Origin: Trichomonas tenax
Lineage: Eukaryota; Parabasalia; Trichomonadida; Trichomonadidae
NCBI GenBank assembly: GCA_023091735.1
Contig: JALKBU010000456.1
Coordinates: forward strand, 1-38,803
Direction of reading: 5' to 3'
Length of the DNA stretch: 38,803 nucleotides
The notes beneath the pieces were generated by a model. It ran no database searches and had not been told where the DNA came from. It was given only the letters and a program-made list of their open reading frames with translations. The position numbers and the translations under genes were made by a program. Below, in pieces: positions 10,937-20,300 of this stretch; the stretch's first letter is position 1; each line of letters opens with the position of its first letter.

Positions 10937-11233
10937 TTACCCTTTATTCTTTAAATCTGAAATAATAGGAATTGCGAATCAATATAAAGTTAAATCCATT
11001 AGTAGATAAGGGTAAAATTTTGAAATCAAGGGGAAACTTTCTGAGTAATCATTATACAATAATCGAAAAACAGCATTTATACATCTTAGCTTTTAGCATA
11101 TAAATATATTATAATACTATACATATTATGAATATAATAACATTATATGTACATTCCCTGAGAACAACAACAGAATGTGTTCGAAAGCAAATAACCGTTC
11201 ACGAATCCTTAAACCCTATTCCTCACCAAAAAG

Positions 11234-11416
11234 TTTATTCCAATAAACTATATCGACTTAAGTCTTAATTCCAATAGGGGTAATGATTCCATATATTTAT
11301 GGCAAATCGGATAAACTCCATTATTCCAATGACAAATTCAGGCTGTTATTCCTAATTGAGTTTATCAGGAAAAAGGTTACTTAATTCCGTTAAACTACTT
11401 TATTCCGATAAAGTCC
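11234..11416 (-). repeat. Right arm of 183-bp inverted repeat
   Basis: Exact reverse complement of 10754-10936. Its outer 27 bases also form part of the second inverted repeat (11390-11520 with 14210-14340). Confidence 0.85.
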
Positions 11417-11520
11417 ATTGAGTTTGATTATTTAACACATCGAATTTATATCACCCACATCATATAAACGAAAATTACAATACTTATATCAATAGATATT
11501 GTTTTTTGATCATATATATA
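11390..11520 (+). repeat. 131-bp inverted repeat, left copy (brackets centrin and VPS9 genes)
   Basis: This segment matches the reverse complement of 14210-14340 over 131 ungapped bases with three mismatches that I could see. It holds the last 27 bases of the 183-bp element arm plus 104 bases of flank ending in gatcatatatata. The match stops sharply on both sides. Confidence 0.88.
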
Positions 11521-12075
11521 TTTAATAAAATCTTTGCAGATAATAACAATACCTTTCTTCACAATAGATTCGTATTCAATCCAATATGGATATGGAAATC
11601 AGATATCACAAATCCATAAGCATCCAATTTTAGCAATAATATAATACCTTTGAAGTTATACACTGCAAACTGAGGCCATACGTATATATGTACTTATATT
11701 ATGTCGTCAATAGGAGCAATTGTATCTGTGAATGAATAAAGTTATCCAAATAAAAATACAAAATTATCAAAATCAGAGTTATACATGTTGTTCAATTCAT
11801 AATGATATAATGTATCATTAAGAATGGTAACAATTGTATGAATTTCACTCACTTCGTATTTTCCGAGAAAATATGCACATTTCTTAGATGGAAAGATCTT
11901 TTTTGGTGTGTAAAGTTATTTTTCCTTTTTCGAAATATCGAATTTCAAGGTATAGTTTATTAGTAAAAAGTGAAATGTATGTTGTACACATATTAAATCT
12001 TCAGTCATTTTATGGCAGTGTTAACAAAATGGCGTTTGACAAGAAACGTGACAAGCGTTAATACCATTTTTAGAA
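11521..12075. other. AT-rich region upstream of centrin
   Basis: No open frame worth calling. It contains a TCATTT initiator-like site at 12005-12010. A CCATTTTT run lies about 10 bases before the centrin ATG, resembling a CATTTT run just before the VPS9 start. Confidence 0.5.
12005..12010 (+). promoter_or_regulatory. Candidate trichomonad initiator (Inr) for centrin
   Basis: TCATTT fits the trichomonad Inr consensus TCA-Y-W-W and lies 66 bases before the centrin ATG, somewhat further than the usual distance. The motif is short, so chance occurrence is possible. Confidence 0.3.
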
Positions 12076-12540
12076 ATGTCGAGACTCCGCAATATTATTC
12101 CACAGGAAGCCAAAGACGAAATCGCTGAAGTCTTCGAGCTCTTCGATGCCGACAAAAGTGGCTGCATTGATCGCCAAGAACTTTTCGTTGGTCTCCGCGC
12201 GATGGGATTTAACGTTACAAAGGAAGATGTTGAACAGATTTTCAGAAAAAAGGACTTAGAGAACTTGGGTTATCTTGTTTTCAAGCAATTCAGAGAAGTT
12301 ATCGCCAAAAAATTAAATTCACGCAAACCTGAAGAAGAATTCAAGCAAGTCTTCGCTCTCTTCGATAAGGAGCACACAGGTCGTATCGGAATTCGCGAAA
12401 TTAAGCGCGTTTGCATGGAACTCGGTAAAACAGATCTTGCAGAGGACGATATGAAGGCAATGATTGAGCAATTCGATACAGATGCTGATGGATATATCAC
12501 AGAGAAGGAATTTATCAATATGATGAATGGTGATTTTTAA
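12076..12540 (+). CDS. Centrin (EF-hand Ca2+-binding protein of basal bodies)
   Basis: This is a 154-residue protein of usual centrin length with four EF hands. EF1 at 24-35 (DADKSGCIDRQE) is canonical. EF2 at about 60-71 (DLENLGYLVFKQ) lacks the final Glu and several ligands and is probably inactive. EF3 at 97-108 (DKEHTGRIGIRE) is weakened, with His in a ligand position. EF4 at 134-145 (DTDADGYITEKE) is canonical. Centrins act in basal bodies, contractile fibres and spindle-pole structures; the centrin FELFD and GLRAMGF motifs distinguish it from calmodulin. It has a short N-terminal tail, as in centrin-2/3 types. It starts at the only in-frame ATG near the homology start and ends in TAAATAA, which may double as the poly(A) signal. 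It is convergent with the VPS9 gene, and both lie inside the 131-bp inverted repeat pair. Confidence 0.93.
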   Translation: MSRLRNIIPQEAKDEIAEVFELFDADKSGCIDRQELFVGLRAMGFNVTKEDVEQIFRKKDLENLGYLVFKQFREVIAKKLNSRKPEEEFKQVFALFDKEHTGRIGIREIKRVCMELGKTDLAEDDMKAMIEQFDTDADGYITEKEFINMMNGDF

Positions 12541-12810
12541 ATAATATTTGAAGATTTGTAAACATATAAAATTTTGAAGTTTTGATAATGACACATCTTT
12601 CCGATCATTACCTTGAAATCAAATACTTATGATATAGCAGTTTAATTTAATATGAATATCTTTTCGAAAATTTCAAATCGTTTCTAAGATTATGATTTAT
12701 AAAAATAATAATATGCTCATCCCAAAAGTTCAAAATATTCAATTACGAAAGAACGAAATTAATAAAACATGAATATAATATTTTTAATTAAACAAACAAT
12801 AATATCATGA

Positions 12811-14106
12811 TTAATCTTCATCTTTTGATTGACTGGAAAAGATGTTTGAAGGTGTTGAATGAACATAATCTTCTGGAATTTCGATCTTTGATATGTGATC
12901 AACTGCAACAACAAAAAAGTTCATTGCATCACGGAAAACCATAGACGACTGCAGATCTGCCCATTTATTGATGTATTTCACGATAGAAACACAATTTGCT
13001 GGAGGACCCATTGACAATAATGCCAAAAATAGTGTTAATGTATCATCAAATGATAAAATACCAACTTCAGAGCCGAAAAACTGTGCAAGAGAGTCTATAA
13101 TGAAATATATCTGCGCCATCATATCAAGAGGATTCGTAATGAAATCCATTTCTCTCAACATTTGAACCTGGCGGTTTTTGAACAGAGATCTAATAGGAAG
13201 ACCGGGCACATAGTAGTTTCCAACATCTTTTGTCAGTTTTAATGAGCTTGCTGGTTGCTTTGCAAAGATATCACATTTAATTAAGAATTTTTCGTCATCT
13301 TCTAAATAAGCTCTAAGTTCATTCTTAATTGAATAAGCTTCATTGAATAAGAATCTTATTGATGCTGTGAACAATATAATCTGAATATTTGTTGTTGTCA
13401 TTTTGAAATCATCGATGAGGCCGTTAATGAATTCAACCATAGTGTTGAAGAATCCTTCATCTGGTTCACCGTGTGCTATAAAATTGGCAATTGAAACAAT
13501 TAATGACTGTGGTCTGTGTTCTAAAATATAATCTTCAATGATTGAGTCAAAGTTTGACGGTGGAGAATATGATAAATCTTCATTGAATCTCTGATTGGCT
13601 TCAAGAAAAGCGTTTTTAATTGACTCTAAACTTGCCTCTTTTGCATAATGAACACAATAGCGCGAAATTTTCGACATCAGGGACTTCCGCTGGAAGTTTA
13701 GAGAAGAGTACTCCTTTTTGTTGCTTAGGGACTTTGTGAGGTGAACAATAAAATGTTTTGCTTCAAATTGGACGGTAGAATCGTTCTTGATGATTTCTAG
13801 GACGTATCTTGATGCTGCGATGCATCTCTTTAAGTTATCATATTCAAAATTGTATTTTTTATCGATCAATTCAAAAATCATGTGTTTTATAATCTTAATC
13901 ATTCTTCGGTTTCTTGGGTTTGATGAATCTAGTTGAGGGAAATCCTTTTCTTCGTATTTATCTTTTAATCCTGCAATTTTATTTTCGCAAAAACTGATAA
14001 AATCTTCCAATCTCTCAATACTCGAGGCCTGTTTCTTCTTGTTTGATGTTAGACCCATAATCATGTATCTTTTCAGCGTTGGACTGATCGTATTCTTAGA
14101 TTTCAT
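12811..14106 (-). CDS. VPS9-domain protein, likely Rab5-type GEF
   Basis: A 431-residue protein counted from the first ATG at 14106; the frame is open 13 codons upstream only from a TTG. The C-terminal part has the VPS9 core: a conserved NPLDMMAQIYFIIDSL helix, then SFDDTLTLFLALLSMGPPAN, corresponding to the family's G-A-D-D-L-L-P...I-K-A-N-P-P motif, then SIVKYINKW and a final helix like the family's ...GEAGYYLTSLEAAIEFI. VPS9 domains exchange nucleotide on Rab5-like GTPases in early endocytosis. The N-terminal half is helical and basic with no recognised domain. The tail is rich in Ser and Asp. It ends with TAA, 270 bases from the convergent centrin stop. A CATTTT run just upstream of the ATG could be a start element. 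Family confidence is good; the exact GTPase is unknown. Confidence 0.75.
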   Translation of the reverse strand: MKSKNTISPTLKRYMIMGLTSNKKKQASSIERLEDFISFCENKIAGLKDKYEEKDFPQLDSSNPRNRRMIKIIKHMIFELIDKKYNFEYDNLKRCIAASRYVLEIIKNDSTVQFEAKHFIVHLTKSLSNKKEYSSLNFQRKSLMSKISRYCVHYAKEASLESIKNAFLEANQRFNEDLSYSPPSNFDSIIEDYILEHRPQSLIVSIANFIAHGEPDEGFFNTMVEFINGLIDDFKMTTTNIQIILFTASIRFLFNEAYSIKNELRAYLEDDEKFLIKCDIFAKQPASSLKLTKDVGNYYVPGLPIRSLFKNRQVQMLREMDFITNPLDMMAQIYFIIDSLAQFFGSEVGILSFDDTLTLFLALLSMGPPANCVSIVKYINKWADLQSSMVFRDAMNFFVVAVDHISKIEIPEDYVHSTPSNIFSSQSKDED

Positions 14107-14209
14107 AACATCAAAATGTTGGCACTTTTTTGTACTTTGTTTCAAGTCCTTCGATTCGACACTTGTTTTTGAATGAAACCAATAAATGAAGCATCAAATA
14201 GAATACCTT

Positions 14210-14340
14210 TATATATATGATCAAAAAACAATATCTATTGATATAAGTATTGTAATTTTCGTTTATATGATGTGGGTGATATAAATTCGATGTGCTAAAT
14301 AATCAAACTCAATGGACTTTATCAGAATAAAGTTGTTTAA
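14210..14340 (-). repeat. 131-bp inverted repeat, right copy
   Basis: Reverse complement of 11390-11520 with three differences. It contains the 27-base element end (ggactttatcagaataaag...) but the rest of the 183-bp arm is absent, so this looks like a remnant of a second element copy or the product of a local inversion. Confidence 0.88.
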
Positions 14341-14694
14341 TTCATTCCTTTGGTGATTTAAATTTGGAAGCTTTTGTCGAATAAATAGACTAAATAAAGC
14401 ACCAGAAGATGTGCACAGAATTGTATTCTTAGCCATCGATATAAATCTGGTATTCTATAAACTTTAATCAAAGTCATAAAATATATTATGATAATAGAAA
14501 CTGTTAGGGATCATGAAAGAGAATTGGATTTACGTGAAGTAAAATCTGTAATGACTAAATTAATTAGTGAGTGTGTCAAAATTAAACTTCGTCAAATTGC
14601 CGGTGTACAATTTAACCTTGAAAAGTGGCAATTTTCTTCAATGTAACTCTGAGATGTTTCATTTTGCAATGTGACTAATTCTGAAAATCGAAAC
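14341..14694. other. Upstream region of the glycine-rich gene
   Basis: No gene seen. It is AT-rich spacer holding a TCATTT initiator-like site at 14659-14664. Confidence 0.5.
14659..14664 (+). promoter_or_regulatory. Candidate initiator (Inr) for glycine-rich gene
   Basis: TCATTT matches TCA-Y-W-W and lies 36 bases before the ATG at 14695, a plausible trichomonad distance. Confidence 0.35.
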
Positions 14695-15642
14695 ATGATT
14701 CTCGATTTCCCATTCTTGTCTAACTGTACATATACTGAGTTCCTCCTACCCCCAGGATATTTTTATATTGGATTGTGGGGAGCCGCAGGAGGTGCATTTT
14801 TAAAATCTTCTGGTAGTGCTGGAGGCTACACATCCGGATATCTTAAATTGCAGTCCCAAAGACGATTCTTTGTATTGATTGGAGGAATGGGAGATTCAAT
14901 CATCGATCACACTACCATAGCATATGGTGGATGTGGTGGCGGCGGCAATGGAAGATTTCAATTCAACCCACCCAAGTATTGGAATGGCGCAGGTGGGGGT
15001 GGAGCGACGACTTTATTTTTAGATGAGATTTCCAATGAAACTCGCATTCTTGTTAGTGCGGGTGGAGGTGGACATATTCAAACGCGTACCTTTGGAAAGA
15101 CTCCTGGCTATGCAGGTGGAATATCAGGAGGAAATTCATATAGTTATCAAGATTCGTTCATTTCTATTGGTGCAAACCAAACTTTTGGCTATGCAATGAG
15201 AATAGGGCAAAATGGAAGAGATGCAACTCTAAACGGAAGTCGTGGCTCTGAAGGTGGTGGTGTTTCTGGATCAGGTTATTAGGTTGGAACCTCATCCCAA
15301 AACACCTGCCAACACTCAAACGTCGCTGGAAGTGGAGGAAGTTCGTACATTTCTGGAGCCCCCGGATGTTCTCCACATCCCAATATATCATTTTATGATA
15401 CGAAAGTTCTTGCAGGAAATCAACCATTCAAGCTTCCAAATGGAACAATCTCAACTGGCAATCCTTCTCATGGCCATCTCAGAATCCATTTTTATGTTAA
15501 TATTGTTTCATTGCTCATTTTCATTTATCAATCAATTATATGGTTTCCATTGTATTATTACTTAATGGTTCATCCTAATGTATCGACATATATATTTATT
15601 GCAATTGTATCTATAGATTTTGTAATTAAGCATAACTCTTGA
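14695..15642 (+). pseudogene. Glycine-rich (ALK/LTK-like Gly-rich domain) surface-type protein, interrupted by TAG
   Basis: From the ATG at 14695 the frame gives a glycine-rich domain of the type repeated in trichomonad surface proteins and related to the Gly-rich region of ALK/LTK receptors. It starts with FLLPPGYFYIGLWGAAGG, followed by GGYTSGYLKL, a YGGCGGGGNG run, GAGGGGATTLF and ILVSAGGGG. An in-frame TAG stands at 15280-15282 (codon 196). The same frame continues past it with the family's usual end, GSGGSSYISGAPGCSPHPN then SFYDTKVLAGN, and a hydrophobic segment (VNIVSLLIFIYQSIIWFPLYY) that could anchor it in the membrane, ending at TGA 15640-15642. Apart from the TAG, 315 codons are open. 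It is either a recent pseudogene, a sequence error or read-through. No signal peptide is obvious at the chosen start. Confidence 0.7.
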
Positions 15643-16343
15643 ATCAAGGAATTTCACGGCAGTCTTTGCTGAGATATTTTTAAGTCATTAGTTTCCATAT
15701 TTCAATTATATCTGCGATTGAACGTATCATTTATTCTTCTTCAGGTGAATTGAGTGACCTTATTCGCTAGATCTGGCTTTGAGTATACCTTCCTTACAAA
15801 TTGAGAAACTTTCAGCGAGTCAATCCCTAATGTCATGCATTGAGAAGTTGCAAGAGATTTGATTTTGATTTATGATTGATGCTCATAATGTATCATCATC
15901 TGCGCTTGGGCATATCATTTACTCTTGTTCATTTGAGACCGTATAAGTATTTTATTGAGTGTCCATGGCCTCTTCGGCTGTTTCTGAGAATGAAAATACC
16001 TTTTGCGTGTTCTGTTTAAGAAAAAATGGATCATGGGAGTGATGACTGTAGCTCACAACTACCGTTGCATTTCCTACTTCGAATACTAAATTATATGTGT
16101 TGCGTGTAATCATTTCTGAGGTATTTAGTTTTGGTACTGCATAATCAAAAAATGAGCAGAACTTTGTGCAGTCATGTTCATATTTGAGTGATTCGCAACA
16201 ATTGAATTTTGGCCACATTCGAAATAATACCTTGATACAGGCATTGGGAAGTTAAATGAGAGTGTATATTGATACTTAACACAATAATAAAATTATTTAG
16301 GGTCTGGTTAGGAATCACACCCTTTAAAAAACCATAAATTTTA
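15643..16343. other. Spacer with one doubtful minus-strand frame
   Basis: The only notable frame is minus 15952-16218 (88 codons from ATG), with a cysteine cluster (FNCCESLKYEHDCTKFC) near its start. It has no recognised domain and is interrupted upstream by TAA. It could be a small cysteine-containing gene or a decayed fragment. I give it about one in five of being real. Confidence 0.3.
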
Positions 16344-17030
16344 ATGTCTTGCACATTTCTCAAAAACTTATTGTACAACATCGAAATGGAGCAAGAACCA
16401 GAGCCTTCTGAGTCTCTGTCATTGAGTCATATTAAATTTTTAAAGCAAGAATCAACAGTTAAGCCGCCACCAAAAATTAGCTTCGAATATTCGGAATTAA
16501 GCTGTTTACGACCAACTGAGTGGCTAAATGATGCAGTGCTAAACTCATATTTGAATTTAATGAAATCAAAAACGTTAGAAAATATTGGTTCAACAAATTC
16601 CTTCTTCTATACTAAATTAGAGCGCGATGGTCCACAGGCCGCGGAAAATTGGGAAGGAATTCATGGCCAAAAGTTAAATAGATACGAAAAATTCATGTTT
16701 CCGATTTGTCACCAACGATCTCATTGGATTCTTGTTATTTTGGACTTCGTTCAAAATGAGTTGCAGGTTTTAGATCCTCTTGGAGGAACATACACAAGAA
16801 AAGCTGAAATAATTAATAATTTTCTTCAATATCAAAAAATTCCGAAACTAATCATTACTCACCCACACTGTCCTGAGCAAAGGAATGGATACGATTGCGG
16901 TGTTTTTCTTCTTTCAAACGCAAGATGTCACTTTTTTAATAATGGAATATATAACTTCTCACAAGCAGACATGCCTGAGATGAGAAGGAAAATCGAACAG
17001 GATTTGATCGAATATACGTCAAGCCGCTAA
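16344..17030 (+). CDS. Ulp1/SENP-type C48 cysteine protease (SUMO or related deconjugase)
   Basis: This is a 228-residue protein that is nearly all catalytic domain. The substrate-groove motif PTEWLNDAVLNSYLNLM is near 57-73. Catalytic residues follow the C48 order: His127 in RSHWILVILDF, Asp144 in LQVLDPLGG, the oxyanion Gln179 and Cys185 in EQRNGYDCGVFLL. All are present, so it should be active. Family members cleave SUMO precursors and SUMO conjugates; NEDD8- or other ubiquitin-like-specific members of similar small size exist, so the substrate is open. The second ATG at 16386 (MEQEPEPSES) may be the real start, since residues 1-14 add nothing conserved. It lacks the long regulatory N-terminus of yeast Ulp1. 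It ends in TAA. Confidence 0.9.
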   Translation: MSCTFLKNLLYNIEMEQEPEPSESLSLSHIKFLKQESTVKPPPKISFEYSELSCLRPTEWLNDAVLNSYLNLMKSKTLENIGSTNSFFYTKLERDGPQAAENWEGIHGQKLNRYEKFMFPICHQRSHWILVILDFVQNELQVLDPLGGTYTRKAEIINNFLQYQKIPKLIITHPHCPEQRNGYDCGVFLLSNARCHFFNNGIYNFSQADMPEMRRKIEQDLIEYTSSR

Positions 17031-17369
17031 TTGTTTAATTTTTATTCCAAATATTTTTCAATTTCTTCACCAACACATTTAGGAGATACAACCATTTTAT
17101 TTGCATCATGCAATAATATTTTACATTAGCAATTATGAAATATACTCAAATGATTTTGAATTCAAAAAATTTTCTCCTGATTTCTAAAACTGATCATTAC
17201 CAAACATCTAAAACAGACAAAAGCGATATATTTTAGAGTGTTTTGATAAAAAATCTTCAAAATATTTTATAAACGTATCAAAATCAGCTTAAATCTTAGT
17301 AAAAACGTCACTGATATAAAATATACATAAATAAGTTTATAAATATATACATATACAAATAAAAAAATA
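17031..17369. other. Convergent spacer between protease and giant gene
   Basis: AT-rich, no gene. Both neighbouring genes end here, so it should hold two 3' ends. No strong terminator-like hairpin is seen. Confidence 0.5.
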
Positions 17370-20300
17370 TCAATTGTCCGAATAATCTTCAGCTTCGTAT
17401 TGATAATCATAACCGCCGTCGCTGTTCTTTGTTTTGCTGACAATTTTTCTGTGGTGCTCTCTTTGTTCGCCAACTGTTACCTCGTTGTGGCGTCCGATTT
17501 CAGTTCCGTTTTCATCTCTTTCGATGTAAGTTGTAATGTGTTCGATTTCAACATCTTCTTCGCTGTCATCTTCTTCTCCGTAAACGTAGATTACTTTAGG
17601 AATCTTCTTCTGCTTCTTTTTCACCTCGTTTTCGCTTTCTTCTTCTTCAACAATGTGAATTTCGTAAACTTGTTCTTCTTCTGAATCATCTGAATAAATG
17701 TTCTTTGTTTCATAAGTGTATTCATATTCCGGGTTCTTCGAGTCCGCTACAACAACATTATTTGACTTACTGCCTTCTTCTGCAACTTTTAAAGATATCT
17801 GAGGAATGTCCGGAATTTGAGGGAGATCTGGTAATTCTGGAAGATCAGAATTTGGCTGCGGTAAGTTCAATGATAGGGAAGGAGTATCACCGAGCGGTGG
17901 TAATCCGAGGGACATGGATGGAGGTTCAATTGTAGGAATAATGATGTTAAGTGATGGAGTGCTGTTTTGTGGTTCTTGATCGCTTGAATCTGATTCTTGA
18001 TCATTTGAAAACATTTGGAAAGAAGGCATCTTCTCTTTCTTCCTGAATTTTTTCTTCGTTTTATGCTCTCCAGAAGAATACTGCGGAGGTGGATTAATGC
18101 CTCCAATCATTGGAAGACCAGGAAGCGATGGGAGATCTGGAGAAGTTGAAGCTGGTGTAATGTTGATTCCTGGAAGTGGACCAAGTCCAATTGTTGGAGG
18201 ATTGAGTGATAATCCACCTGTTGCGCTGATTGATGGAAGTTGACCTAATCCCAGTGGTGTCTTATTGCTGTATTGAGATACATTGATTGGTGGAAGACCG
18301 CCTAATTGTGGCATTCCGCCATTGCTATTTTTTGGCGACTTATCTCCAATAGTTGGTAAAGCGCCGAGTTGTGGAATTGATGGCATCTTTAATGGATTAC
18401 TCTGTGGTGTTCGGCTGTTTATCGATGGAATATCTGGCAGCGAAGGCATCTGTAATGGCTGATTAGCATTAAGATTGAGCGATGGAAGGTCACCAAGTGG
18501 TGGAAGATCAAGTGTTGGTAATGCACCAAGAGATGGAACGGTTTCGTCTTTGTAGTCTTCATGATCACTTGATGAAGATGATGACTTCTTGGACTCTTCG
18601 TTTTTGGCTTCGATTGATGGGAGTTCAAGCGTTGGAAGAGCACCAAGTTCTGGAAGATTGAGTGATGGCATTGTGAACGAAGGTGTTTCGACTTGAGGTG
18701 ATTCTGATGTTGGTTGTTCAATGTTAAGATTGAGTAATGGGAGATCAAGATTTGGCATATCACTGAGTGGAGGAAGATTCAATTGTTCTTCGTTGAGAAT
18801 ATCTTCTGATTGTGTTTCTCGTGGATGATCTGATTTAGACTCAGAGTCTGATTCCGAATCTGATGATGAGCTTGAGCTCGATGAAATGGATGTGTGATGA
18901 TCATCTGCAATTGGAGCAGACTGTTCAACATTGAGACTGAGCGACAGAATATCTAAACCAGGAAGAGAGCCAAGAGGAGGAACTGAAATTTCAACATTTT
19001 GTTGTGAATTGATTGTAGGAAGATCACCGAGAGGTGGAAGATCGAGTGTTGGAAGTGCACCAAGATCTGGTATTGAAGAAGGCTGAGATTCTATCTGTTG
19101 GATTTCAGGTGATGAAATACTAATTGGAGGTAAATCAAGAGATGGAAGTGCTCCAAGTTCTGGCATTTGGGTATTCTGCTCTGGTACTGATATATCGATT
19201 TGTGGCAAATTGAGAGTTGGAAGATCGCCTAATGCTGGTGTTTCTGACTTTGATTCACTTTCTTTAGATTCTTCTTCGTTAGTTTCATCATCACTAGAAG
19301 AAGATGATGATGACTTTGAATCAGATGAAGAAGATGATGATGATGAACTCTCTGTTGGAGCTTCAGCAAGATTGAAATTGATGGTGAGATCACCAGGTGA
19401 CTTAATATCTTCTTCATGATGTTCTGTGATAGTGATTGGAGGTAAATCAAGTGTGAGTAAAGCTCCTAAACCAGCAATTTTTGGTGTTTCTGGTTCTTTC
19501 TCATCCTCACTTGAAGATGAAGACTTTTTATCTGAAGCAGGATGAATTCCAAATGGATCATTGATGCCTGTTGATGTGATACCATCAAGTGGTGGAAGAT
19601 CTCCAATGTTTGGAATCTTAAAGCTCGATTCATTGTTGTCACTGACTGAATCTATCAATTTGTTCTGAGCTTCTTCTTCAAGCTTTGCATTGTATGCTGC
19701 CACTTGTGCCTGGAATGATTTGCAGTGTGCACATGATGAAAGATCGAACTTAACATGCGGAAGCTTGGATCTGTCGATAGCTTTCTTTGGAATATAATTT
19801 TCATCATCTGATTCTTGTTTCATTTCATCATCGTAAACATAATCCGAACTTGACTTTGATGAATCTGAATCTGATTCGCTGTTGTGATCGGATTTATTCA
19901 AGCCAAGAGCACTTTCTATTGTGAATGAATACTTTCGAGAAGGTTTGTATTCGTTATCATCATTATCAGAAGATGATGATGAACTCGATGAAGATGATTT
20001 CCTTGATTGCTTCTTCATTACGCTTGAAGTGATATCTTCAATTGGTGGAATATTCAATGTTGGCAAATCTCCAAGTTGTGCAGCGGTTCCTGTGATGTTG
20101 ATTTGTGGAAGATTAAGATCTAACTCGGGATTCTTTGATGTGTCAAGTTGAGGGAATTCTCCTAAAGGTGAGAGAACGAAATCAGGAGCTGCCTTTGTTG
20201 TTGCCTTGTTCTGTGGGATCTTAAAGAAGTCGCTGGATGCTGAAATTTGGAGTGGAAGTGGCTGCAATTCGAGTGAAGGAATTGGAGCAATGCCATCATC

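Larger units (their letters stand above)
10754..11416. mobile_element. MITE-like element with perfect 183-bp terminal inverted repeats
   Basis: Positions 10754-10936 and 11234-11416 are exact reverse complements over 183 bases as far as I could align them by eye. They are separated by 297 bases with no coding potential. The ends read ggactttatcgg...ccgataaagtcc, and the triplet att lies directly outside both ends, a possible 3-bp target-site duplication. There is no transposase, so the element would be non-autonomous. Identical arms argue for a recent origin or active homogenisation. A transcript across it would fold into a long double-stranded hairpin. The arms contain several degenerate copies of GGAAT[A/T]A. 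Confidence 0.75.

Noticed and set aside
12270..12594. Two minus-strand frames over centrin
   Set aside because: Shadows of the EF-hand coding sequence.
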